A stretch of 64,000 nucleotides of DNA, taken from assembly GCA_947685225.1 (NCBI GenBank), contig CANTUV010000062.1:16822501-16886500 (forward strand), in the 5' to 3' direction. Positions within the stretch are counted from its first letter, which is position 1, and every line of letters begins with the position of its first letter. Shown in pieces: positions 21,836 to 33,900 of the stretch. The stretch comes from Garcia nutans. Its lineage: Eukaryota > Streptophyta > Magnoliopsida > Malpighiales > Euphorbiaceae. The position numbers and the translations under genes are program-made. Below the pieces are notes generated by a model. That model was not told the DNA's origin and searched no databases. It worked only from the letters and a program-made list of their open reading frames with translations.

Positions 21836-24000
21836 ATCCAAAGTAATTAAGATTGGAAAACATAAAAGAAACAACCTTGAAAAATCCTCATCTTTGTGCC
21901 ATACGATATTGATGTTTATGGTATTAGTAATAATTTTGTTTTCCTATGATGTTCTAATCATGTGTAAAGATGTTTATGTATGATATAGAAAAGAATAGAA
22001 AAGGTTAGGACACCAATTGGCCTCCATTAAAGTGATAGACCTATCATCTATGCTAGGTTACAAACCCTCGAATCTTATTTTAGGGATTTTATCTCTTGGC
22101 TGTCCAAATCGTTCTTTAAAATTGATGATTAAAACATGAAATTAAATGGATAATTAATAGTTTTAAAGCCTGGACAGAAATTGGTTTGGCCAAAGATACT
22201 TGATTTAATTATGTTGAGCATGCCTCGGTTGCATGGGAAGGGTTTCTATGTAGATAGGCTTGTTCGGTTTGATTTGGTCATGTTTAAATAAATTTTTAAA
22301 TTTATTGCATAAGCTATTTTAATATTCATATGATGATTATTAAATTAATCCAAAGATTTTAACTTGCTAAAATTGATTTGGTATGAATTTGATTCAATTT
22401 CCAATTAGGGTTAGTGATTTGGTTTGAATTTGACAATTTTGGTGAAATTATTTGAATTTTTTATCAAGCATGATTTAGGAGACCTAATGAATTGATTTTG
22501 ATTGTTCAAATGTTAAATTTGATAAATTTAATTGCTGTACCTAATTGGAAATTAAAATTAATCTTTTTTGACAATCAATTAGTACTCAATTTTGCTTGTT
22601 AGGAAGAGATAGAATTGTTTTATCACTTCAACTTCAAATTAACCCTAATTTATTTAGATTTAAAATTTTAATTTGATTAAAATCAGTTGCTGAATTTTTG
22701 AATTTCATTTTAATTAATTAGATTAATTAATTTAATTTCAAAATAAATTAAATCAAGTAGAGACTGTTTGTTGAATCACTTATTTACAAGTGTTGTAAAT
22801 TGTCATTCACAAAGAATTCAAGATTGCCGTTTCTTTCATGATTTGCATAAGTCATAATTCATCCAAGGGTGAATGGTTGGCATGATAATATGATTATGGA
22901 CTTGGCCTAATGTGATTGAGCATATGCATCGTTTATTTTGGGGTCTGCGAGCTCTACCTTTTCTGTAAATCTCTATTGTATTTTTTTTTCTCACCTAATT
23001 CCCCGCAAATGTAAATTGAGGTTTTCTAATTAGGAATTTATGTAATTAGATTGCATAGGATTAGATTAGGTTATAAATGCAAGGAGATGAAGATGGAGAT
23101 GGTGCTAATTACAAGAAGAAGAAAATTGTAAATTTAAAACTCATGCAGTACCTCGGTTGAAACTATTTGATTTCCTTTTTGGCTTGAGGAAATAAATGTA
23201 TTAATGTCCATAATCATATCATATAATTTATGAATTACCTATATTTATCTTGATGATTATATAAATAAATGATGCATACTAAAATGATGAGACTATATTA
23301 AAGAAATTCCTCAAACAACATTAAGTCTAATAGCCTTCCATTAATATCGTGAGAACCGATGTTCTTTTCAAGTGTGGGTTGTTGGGCAAACTCAAGCTCC
23401 CTTTACAAGGATATGTTTAATCTATGGAATGAGATTCCTTATTAATGGGTTGGGTTTAATTAATCATATTAATTTATTGGGCCAGCCCAAGGTTAGTATA
23501 AATTAGAGACATGATTGGGTATTTGCACATGAGATATATATGTATCAAGAGTTGATAACCCAATGATTCAGTTGTTGCTATGAGCAATTGATAAGATACA
23601 CCTACCTTTAGAGTTAAATAGACCTGTTGGACAAACTCAAGGTTTTACATACAAGATATTGGATAATGGCCCACAGAGAAAACTTCCAACGGGCTTTCTC
23701 GGATCAATAGTGAGGGCTATTGGTTCGTAATAAAATAGTAGGAGTTAAATGTGATTAATTAAAGATCTAATAAAATGCATTACACCTACCTTAGCTGACT
23801 ATACACTTGTTGTGGTGCATTATGTCATGGAACAAAGTGGTAGCCATCCTTTAGTAGGTTGTCTTGGCATTCTTTAAAAGAAAAGGCATGACGTGACAAT
23901 AGTACGTGCTCCATGCATTTTGTGATGAATGATGTCTTGTCTATGTTTGGTGGGCATACCTTTATCTGATTGTATTATGTATAGAGGTCAGTCAAATAAA
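21836..24000 (+). other. Non-coding internal region of an LTR element
   Basis: No coding region of retroelement type can be read on either strand. Two related blocks occur, at 23378-23400 and 23630-23650 (TGTTGG(G/A)CAAACTCAAG). This fits the internal part of a large non-autonomous derivative downstream of the primer site at 21822, but that is inference. Confidence 0.35.
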
Positions 24001-24019
24001 ACACTTCTGAACTTGCCAT

Positions 24020-25251
24020 GCAGTCCAATAGCAAATCAGTATGTGGCAGAGTGAAGTCATCTTTGGGGTAGGCCTTGTCGAGGTCTCGATAGTCCATGCA
24101 CATATCCAAACTTCGCATCCTTCTTAGGCACCAGCACTATGTTGGCTAGCCATTTGGAGTACACCACTGGCTCGATGAATATGTTTTTCAGAAGCTTTGC
24201 AATTTCCTCATTGATTTTCAAGGACGATTATGGTTTCAACCTGCATAACTGCTGCTTGACAAGCTTCATTTGTTGATAAGTGGGAATTTTGTGGATGACG
24301 ATGATCAGATCAAGGCCAATCATATCACTCGACTCCCAAGCGAAGCAATCTTTAAATTCTTCCAAGGTGTCAGTCAAACCTCCTTTATCATGACGATGCA
24401 TGAATGTGTTTTTTGGTTAGCTGTTTTTTTCCTTCATTGATCTCATTTATTGTGAAATTAGATGTTCCATCAACGTCAGAAGACAAGGAAGACAGAGTAA
24501 AATGAAAACTCAAAACTTTTATTTATGAAAGTTCTATTACAATCATAAATGGTTACAGAATCAAAAACTAGAAATGGACTGAGACTCAAAATTTCATATT
24601 CAAGCAAGGGATTGGAGGACTCGGATTACAGTTCAATTTTAGACTCTTGACTCATATTTAGACCGAGAACTAGACTCAGAAGATGATAGGTCAACAAAGC
24701 CACCATTCTTCTCGTAGTACTTGTTGTTGGACACTCCTTGGGCTGGTTGGATAAGCTGGGTAGGGTCAGATTCTATTCCACTTCCAATAACAGCAACTAA
24801 GAAAGGTTGGGCTCTATATTATTCTCGTAGTCTACCTCCATCTCCTGGGCGGGCTCACTATCCTCTAGGGTGAATCTAACATCAATGAAAAGTTCAAAAC
24901 TCGATATTAGTGTTTTGATGATAAGCATAAACAGGGCTCAAGAAAGCCATATAATGGGGAAGCTATTCCCTCTTTCACAAAGTAGCTATTTAAGGTCCTG
25001 AAGTAAGGTCTCACTAGCCAATCAAATAGTTACCCACTTCTCCTACACCTATATATGTCTTTGCTTCTTGCCTCCATCTCTTGGATGTCCTCTTAAATAG
25101 GCTAATACCCTAATCCTTTGGGTGGCTGGACAGTTGGATAGGCATGGAATTGGGCTATACCTTGTTGGTTCTTACCTAGCCCCATTCCCGAGAAGTAGTC
25201 TACTATCTTCTTCAAAATGTTGGCTATTACAAGGTTACCATATAAGTCAAA

Positions 25252-25286
<35 letters not shown>

Positions 25287-25770
25287 AGGGACAAGCTCTT
25301 TCCATGCCTCTTGCTCTATGAATTGTATGGTGCTAAAAGTGAATCAAAAAAAGGTTGTGGCTGCGGGCTCAAGTTGAATCGCTAGAATGGGGACCTAAGG
25401 AAGAGTGTCTAATTTCCAACTTAAGTTCCCTTTGATGGTGACTACTGCATCACCATGAAGAAATTTGAGCTTTTGGTGAAGACAAGAGGAGACTACCTTG
25501 GCCTTATGGATCCATGGTACCCAAAAGTAGGTTGAAGCAATTGGGCACATTTACGACTTGAAAAGGGATCTTTTGCTCAACTGGCTCAAATTAGACACGG
25601 GTGTTATTAAAAGCCCTCACTGTCTAATTTGAGGGTATAAGTTATTAAGCTTTTATGCCCAAACAGCTTGCCACCTTCAAAGGGCACACGTTCAGGGTTG
25701 AGTTGTTGTCAACCAACACCACAGAGACTGTCTTCCTTTGAGTTAAAACTGTTATATATAAGGCCTTGTC
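24020..25770 (-). pseudogene. Decayed Tat-type pol fragment (protease, G-patch, RT start)
   Basis: Minus-strand order: protease remnant at about 25760-25500 (VDNNSTLNVCPLKVASCLG, where the expected active-site Gly is Asn, and LLLGTMDP), a G-patch block at 25230-25110 (ILKKIVDYFSGMGLGKNQQG), then the linker into RT at 24420-24050 (IPTYQQMKLVKQQLCRLKP, VVYSKWLANIVLVPKKDAKF, CMDYRDLDKAYPKDDF). The order matches 56.4-57.85 kb but divergence is much higher, so this is an older or different Tat copy. Frames change repeatedly. Confidence 0.8.
25257..25283. repeat. Poly(A)/poly(T) tract
   Basis: About 27 consecutive A within the decayed pol fragment. It makes a run of phenylalanines in a spurious minus-strand frame. 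Confidence 0.9.
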
Positions 25771-25879
25771 TCGTGGGCTTGATTTTAGATGTAAAATTAG
25801 AGGTTCATAATAACATGTTCGTCAAGAATAATAAGAGGGCAGAATTTGATGACTTCATAAGTCCTAAAGCTTGTAATTA

Positions 25880-27050
25880 AGACATCAGTTTCTTTTGAGT
25901 ATAAGAATTCAAAAGCAGTGCCTTAACAATGCGAATGAGATAGTAAATCAAAATCATGGTATATGTCAAGCAAATAATGAAATTGAATTAGTGGCCAATA
26001 ATCCTAGAGTAAGTGGCATGACACGGAGTGCATGTTGTTATATGCAAAAGGAAGTAGAGAATCACGAAAAAAAAAAGAAATAGAGAGGAGCATAAAAGGA
26101 AAGGCTAAGGAAGAGAACTGATGGAAGATATTAAAACTAGACAACTCCAAGAGATAGTCAATCAACCATAATTGAAAGTTAAGAAATCGGTCTTTAAACA
26201 CTAGGCATGCAAATTTCTAAAGTTAGTTAAGTAAAATAAATACAAAGTGATTGAAGTAGTTGAAAAAAACTCCAGCCAGAGTCTCGTTGTTTTCTCTAAT
26301 TTTGAATTCTAAATCTCACCAAAATGTGTTACTAAAAATTCTAAATCAGGCACATGTTTGCTAATATATCTCTATAGACAATTTGAATAATATAGTTAGA
26401 ATATGATAACAACTAATTCCATATCCTTTACAAATGATGCAATATCTAGAGAAGGAATTGCACATACAAAAGCTTTATATGTATAAAAAAAATATGACAT
26501 TATGCCAGCTCAGGGTTGTAGTGGACGACCAGTCATTTCTAAATATCTTGCCCAACTCAACCCTTGCAAAGCTACCAATTAATGAAATACATAAGCATCC
26601 TAACTCTGACAGTGCAAGCTTTCGATAGAACTAGAACAGAGATTTGAGAGAATATTGAAATTCCTATCCAAATGAATTAGATGGCATTTAACCTAAAATA
26701 TGTGTACTTTTAAGTTTTTATAGAAAATCTAAATGCTAAATCTCCACTACATATTGAGGAGGAGGAAATACTTATAAATAAATACCTAACCTAGAATATT
26801 TGCACTAAGTATAAAAAAATTTACATTCAAACTATCTTATACGCACTTGTAAATGTTAAACATGTATTTCTAAACTTCCTTTCTTCATGCTCTTAGGTTA
26901 TTTTTACATTTCCTTTAATAGGCTTACTTACCACCATGATACATTAGATTTTACCTAAATGCATCGTGACATTGTAGAATGCTCACAAACTAGCCCAAAA
27001 GCAATTATTATTCCATTCAGTTGCTATAACACAACCTAGTGTTATTATAT
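25880..27050. other. Unassigned AT-rich sequence
   Basis: I see no gene, terminal repeat or recognisable element in this stretch. Confidence 0.4.
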
Positions 27051-27055
27051 CTTTT

Positions 27056-27440
27056 TGTAGGACGTCAGGCGCTACCACTTCTCCTAAAATCAATTAGTGC
27101 AAGAAAATGCACATACCCTAGCCTTATAGTGTATTCAATTGTCTCATGGTGGAGACTCAGGTGTGAAGCCAAGTCACAGTTGAATGTCGTGGGTGTGTAA
27201 TAATCTCCCCCTCAGCAATTGTTCCCGTTGGGAATCGAATCCATGACCTCGGCTCTAATACCACTTGTAGGACCTAAGTGTTAGCACTTCTCTTAAAACA
27301 AATTAGTGTTAGGAAAGGCACATACCCTAGCCTTATATTATATTCAGCATACACGAGCACCCATGGTATTCAACTATAACTTAGCCTCACACCTGATTCT
27401 CCACCACGGGGCAATTGCTATCACACTTTATATAATAATT
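27056..27440 (-). mobile_element. TRIM-like miniature LTR element
   Basis: Two related repeats start TGTAGGAC(G/C)T at 27057 and 27267 and share ACTTCTC(C/T)TAAAA, GCACATACCCTAGCCTTATA. Between them, on the minus strand, lie AGTGGTATTAGAGCC (initiator-Met primer-site form, directly beside the right repeat) and GCTGAGGGGGAGAT (polypurine-like, beside the left repeat). This is the TRIM arrangement: short LTR, primer site, tiny internal part, polypurine tract, LTR. In the right repeat the outer part is inverted relative to the left one. Confidence 0.6.
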
Positions 27441-27462
27441 TTAACAGGAAATTTCATGCTCC

Positions 27463-27464
<2 letters not shown>

Positions 27465-27499
<35 letters not shown>
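27465..27499. repeat. Poly(A) tract
   Basis: About 35 consecutive A beside the TRIM-like element. Confidence 0.95.
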
Positions 27500-27501
<2 letters not shown>

Positions 27502-27903
27502 TACACAGATCCAAAAAGCGAATATGGAAATAAAATGCAATTTATTATGTAATTGCTTACTTTACATGGCAAGTTGCTATGGAAAAAAATTATCATAGAC
27601 AAGTTCTTTTACAGTCTCCATAAAAAATTGAAGTATATCCTATGGCCCTGTATGGCGTTATCTCGTATCATTTTATTTTTCTCATTTTTATGCTACATTT
27701 GAAATACAAAATGAGGGCATCATAGATGAGTAGGCGATTGGGAAAAGCAAATGAAAAACAAAAGGCTTTTTTTCTTGGAAAGGCTTTTTTTCTTGGAATC
27801 TGACTACTGGTATTATTACTAGCTATTTAACTATATAATAATTCACAAGATTAAATTAATGCACGAAAATAAAATGAGATTACAACAAGTGAACCCCGCT
27901 CAT

Positions 27904-30900
27904 TCACGTCCTGTCTCTGGGTTCAAGGGCAGCTATTTCTTTCACAACTTGAGCTTTGTCTGCTTCAAACTGTTCATCCTCTGGAATTATATAACAAAGA
28001 AAGTAAGTCAATGTGATACCATACCATACTACCATATAGTGATGCTAAAAAATTGTCAGCGGTTACTACCTTTATCAGTTTTGAAATCTGCAAAGAAACG
28101 CAAAAGCTTGCTTCTATTTGCGACAAGTATGCTAATAATATCAGGAGGTTTATTCTGATTCGCAGCAAAGAGCTGTAAGATGAGAATGAGATAAAATGTG
28201 ACAATATAGTAGATCATATACGAAGGTCACGCTTGGTTTGCTCTAGAATTGAGAATGGAATGTAATTCTCAGAATAAAATTCTATTTTTTGGCTTGGTTC
28301 CCAGAAGCAGGGGCTCGAAACTTTTTTTAATATTTTGACATTTTCATAACTGGAGTTTAGATTGAAATTATAATATAACTACCAACTCCTATTTAGTTAT
28401 TTATAAAATAAACTTCGAATGAGATTTTTTGGATTTAGACATCCATTGTAATTCTTGCTCCATTTCCAAGGTGAACCAAGCATGTTATGAAACCTTAACA
28501 ATATAACAATTATAGCGTACATTTACAGTTCAAAAATTGTACCTTGAAAACATGAAATGCTTCTGTCTGGATGCTCTTGCTCGATTCCTGCAAAGAATGA
28601 TTTAGTATATCAATGCTACGACCAACAACACAAGTGAAAAATAATACGACAAATTATAGAAATAAAGATGACATGAGCTAAGAAAAGGAGGCATGAATTT
28701 AAGTTCAGATCCATATAAGATGATGTGAAAGGAACCTAACTTGAAAACTTTTTATGAAAGCATTGATTTTTATTAAAAAATAAATTAATAAAAAAGCAAA
28801 TAAATGTTAAAAGCTTTACAAATAGTAAGCTCATATGTGCATGAGAGAGAAAAACTAGGGGATGGGGTGGGGAGATTGATGACAAGTAATCTTTAAAGTG
28901 TCATATTCATACTCTAAGGAGATTCATAAGAATCCTTAGGTTGTCCCTTGAGCTCACATATCGTGTCATCACAACTGAATTTGAACGGTCCAGTAACATA
29001 TATCCCAATAGCTGAAACAATTAAATGCACTTGTTTAGCAGACAGCATAATTATCAGAATCACAAACCAGGATTTAGTGAACTCCATAGATGTTGGATGT
29101 AATTAGACTGCGCTCCTTTCATTATTCTAAGATATAAATGCAAAATGCCACATATTTCACCTACCTTGACAGCTTGTCGCCTTGTAATGTAATTGGCAGA
29201 TTCTAGTAGCTTTGAATTATACTCTGCAAAGAACTGTAATCAGCATAAAGTTAAACATATCAGATTATGGTCAAGTATGACTAGCAAAGAATGCTAAAAA
29301 ATGAAATGTAGAAGCATACATTGTGAATGCATAAAATAGTGATTCATAATAGCTATGGAACTATAAACATGCCCACTGAATATGCAAATGCAGCAGAGAG
29401 AAAACAGTGGATACAACATAAAGACAACAAGGAAAAACTCAATTCATTAGGCAAGTAACAATGCCTAGTTTGTGTATTCCCCTTACAGTACACACATCAT
29501 GATTTAGCTCAGTGAAGCAATAAATAAATGAAGTAATAACCATCAAATTATACTCGTTGATTTTCTCACTAAAGAAGCTTTGCCATACTCAGATATATAA
29601 TGGAGATCAAGTACATCATGCATGTTCACTATCCAGTTTGTGAACATGCATGATGAAGGAAAAACAATATGCAGACACATAAACACCTATATAAAGCCAA
29701 AATGATAGGAAAAAACTTACCCATTCATAATTCTTTGAAAGAAATTCTGCTACTGTAGATTTATGTCTAGTCAGGAGTTCCTGAAACAAAACAATACAGG
29801 AACATCAGGATGATGCCACTGCAGTTGCAAGTACGTGACTGAATTATAACACAAGTAATAGTGCACATTATAGTTGTTTTGCAGAAAATAACTTGTCAAT
29901 AAATAATATTGTGTGAAAAAAATTATAACACAAGTAATAGTGCACATTATAGTTGTTTTGCAGAAAATAACTTGCCAATAAATAATATTGTGTGAAAAAA
30001 ATTTTCCAACAAAATGAATTATTTTCTGTATTGATTTCTAGTTCTTTGAGCTCATCGGAAAAACTATTTTTCCCTTAATATAGTACCATCAAAATATTTA
30101 AGCCCATATAAACTCCATAGTGTACTATTGATAGTTGAATAAAACAGAAATGTTACAGAGAGGAAGAAAATTGTGGTAGACGCTGCTGTCTAGTGGTGAT
30201 CAATTGAGACTGGTGATAGCTGGCAACGTCGGGTATGTGCAAATATGATTCGTCTTCAGTTTCCTTCCCTGTTTATATGAAAGTCTAGAAAATGACTCCA
30301 GAAAATCAACTATTTTTTAAAAAGGAAGGTCGATGAAAAATTTTCCCTTTGAGCATAAAACATTTTCTGTTCCCCAATTATCCAATGTGCACCAAAAATT
30401 GAAAAGAAATGGACAATGAGAATAATGTTTTCTGGAAAAATATTCCTAATAAAGGAGCGTAAGAACACTTTGTCAAGACCAGCTGTCAAAGTGTATATTC
30501 TCCCTTTAATTAATTAGATTTGCTGTAATCTGTTGCTGTAATTTGGGGATATGTATTCTGTTGCTGTAATTTGGGGATATAAATGGGGATTTGATTTGAT
30601 GTATTTAAGGAATGTATAGGCTGTAATACTTGTATATATTCTCAAGGAATGAAAGTCAAGGGACACGATTTCAGAATATTTTTCTTGTCTTGTTATGGTA
30701 TCAGAGCCATTGTCTTGATATTTTTTCTTGGTTAATCAATTTCTTTTTGGCATATTTTCTTGACTTTCTAGTCATGGAAAAATCAGAGAATGTTTGTATA
30801 AAATTTTCAGGCAAGAACTATTTTGCTTGGGAATTTCAGTTTCAAATTTATGTTCAAGGAAAAGAATTGTGGGGAATTGTGGATGGCACACAAAGCAAAC

Positions 30901-33900
30901 CAACAGATCCAATCAAGGCTGCTGAATGGGAAGCAAAGGATGCTCGTGTGAAAACTTGGTTGTTACAAACAATGGATCCTTCCATTAGTCCCAATCTAAG
31001 ACCGTACAAGATGGCTAAAAAAATGTGGGATTATCTCAAGAAAGTTTATGCACAAGATAACTCCGCCCGACGTTTTCAACTCGAACAAGATCTGTCAAAA
31101 TTTACACAAGGAACTCTGTCAATCCAGGAGTATTATTCAGGTTTTATCACATTATGGACTGAATATACTAACATTATATATGCTTCTGTTCCTAATGATT
31201 CTCTAGAGGCAGTTATAAATCTTCATCAAACTAGTCAAAGAGATCAATTTTTGATGAAGCTTAGACCTGAATTTGAGGTGGTCAGATCAAATCTATTGGC
31301 ACGAATTCCTTCTCCTTCTTTGGATGATTGTTTGAGTGAACTTCTAAGGGAAGAGCAATGACAAACAACACAACATGTGTTAGAACAAGGCAATTCTTCC
31401 ACTGTTCTAAATGTTGCCTATGCTACTCAAGGAAAATCACGAAATGTGGCTGGTCTTCAATGTTACAGCTGCAAAGGGTTTGGTCATATTGCGAGTCAAT
31501 GTTCCCAAAAGTTCTGTAATTATTGCAAAACAAAGGGACATATCATTTCTGAATGTAGAAAGCGCCCACAGAATCGGAATTCTCGTGCTTTCCATGCCTC
31601 AACAACTCATGTTTTGCCTGACTCTGCAGCAAGTAATGCTTCTCAACCAGCAGCCCCATCACTGACTCCAGAGGCAGTTCAACAAATAGTTGTTTCAGCT
31701 CTCTCTGCACTTGGAATTACTGGTAAAACCACACCCTTTTCTAAAATATGGCTTTGTGACTCTACTGCTTCAAATCACATGACTCCATCATTTAATAATG
31801 TTTCTAATATTAAAAAATATGATGACAACATGAAAATTGAGACTGCAAGTGGAAATATTGTTCCTATTGTTGCTACTGGTGATATCTCTTCCTCTCCATC
31901 TCTTAGAAATGCTTTTGTTGCTCCTAAGATTACTACTAATCTGTTGTCTGTTGGACAAATGGTTGAAAATAATTGTGAAGTAATATTTTCTCCATCTGGT
32001 TGTGTTGTGCAGGAGGCAGTGACAGGGAAGACGGTGGCAAAGGGACCTAAATGGGGCAGACTTTTTCCTCTCAACCTTAGTGAACCTACCAATCTTCAAC
32101 CTGTTTCTTCTTTTTTCACTACTACTGTTAGGGATGATTATAAGTTATGGCATTTGAAGTTGGGACACCCTAATGATAGAATTCTTTCATCCTTGTTTAA
32201 ATCTGGTGTGTTGGGAAATAAAAATCTTTCTAAAGATGTTAGTTTTGATTGTTCTAGTTGCAAAATGGGTAAAAGCAAAACTCTCCCTTTTCCTTCCCAT
32301 ACTACTCATGCATCTGATTGTTTTGATTTAATTCATAGTGATGTTTGGGGAATTTCACCTGTTATCTCTCATGCTCATTATAAATATTTTGTCACATTCA
32401 TTGATGATCATAGCCGTTTCATATGGATCTATTTCTTGTGTCAAAAATCTGAAGTTTTTGATGCTTTCCAAAAATTCTTCGTCTTGATACAAAATCAGTA
32501 TTCTAAGTCTATCAAAATTTTACGTTCCGAATCTGGTGGAGAATACATGTCTCACAAATTTCAGGCTTTTCTTCAAAACAATGGTATTTTACATCAAAGA
32601 AGTTGCCCATATACTCCTCAACAAAATGGGGTTGCCGAGCGTAAAAATCGACATCTTCTTGATGTGGTGAGATCTTTACTCATTGAATCCTGTGTTCCAC
32701 CAAAATTTTGGGTTGAAGCTCTATCAACTGCTGTCCATCTCATAAATCGCCTACCTTCATACACACTCAATAATCAAACACCATATACTTTGCTTCATCA
32801 CCACCCACCAACTTATAACCATTTACATCCTTTTGGTTGCACCTGTTTCGTTCTTCTTCCCCCTCAAGAACGTACAAAATTATCTCCACAATCACAAAAG
32901 TGTGTTTTTCTTGGTTATGCAACAAATCAAAAAGGTTTTTTGTGCTTTGATCCAACCACCCAACGCATGCGTATTTCCCGTAATGTTATTTTCTTTGACC
33001 ACCAAAATTATTATCCTTCTTCCAGTATCCCATCCACTGACTCGCCACTCTCTCTCCTTCCATCCTTTGAGGAAAACTCCATTAGCTCTCCAACACACAC
33101 TTCTGCTCCAATCACCAGATTTCAGCCTGGAATTTTTTACACTAGACGACACACCAACAATGAAAATATCCAGCAAACTCTTGATCAGCCCCCTTTACCC
33201 AATACAGAGGAAATCAATGCTCTTTCTAGGTCGTCTATGCCACCGGAACCTGACATTGTACCTCCACAACTCAGAAGGTCTACTCGCATCACAAAAGCTC
33301 AAAACAGGTATGGTTATTCACCTGAAAGATCTGCAAATCAAACATCTATGGTTGCTACTTTGAAATCTGTTACTGTACCAAAATCATATTCAGAAGCTAT
33401 TAAATATGACTGTTGGAAGCAAGCCATTCAAGAAGAACTTGATGCTCTACAAGAAAATCAGACTTGGATACTTGAACCATGTCCGCCAGCAGTAACTCCC
33501 ATTGGCAATAAATGGGTTTTTACAGTTAAACTCAAAGTAGATGGTTCCTTGGACCGTTGCAAAGCTCGTTTGGTGGCTCTTGGAAATCAACAGGAATATG
33601 GCATAGATTACGAAGAAACATTTGCACCAGTTGCAAAGATGACTACAGTTCGTACAATATTGGCTATTGCTGCTTCTCAGGATTGGATCATCAATCAAAT
33701 GGATGTAAAGAACGCATTTCTTCATAGGGATCTCAAAGAAAATGTTTTTATGCGTCCACCATCAGGGTTACACACTGGCCCCAATGAGGTATGTCATCTA
33801 CAACGTTCTTTGTATGGGCTAAAACAAGCTTCGCGTGCCTGGTTTGCAAAATTTCGCCAAACATTGCTTGATTTATCATTCAAACAAAGTCCGTATGATC

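Noticed and set aside
25102..25305. Minus-strand frame starting with a run of phenylalanines
   Set aside because: The start is the poly(T) tract; only the part after it is real (Tat G-patch remnant).
27240..27262. Possible tRNA-like sequence (GGTCATGGATTCGATTCCC on the minus strand)
   Set aside because: Resembles a T-arm but no cloverleaf can be completed; the neighbouring TGGTATTAGAGCC is better explained as a primer site.
31775..33725. Minus-strand and shifted frames of 60-176 codons inside the copia Pol
   Set aside because: Shadow frames of a clearly coding plus-strand polyprotein; no family resemblance.
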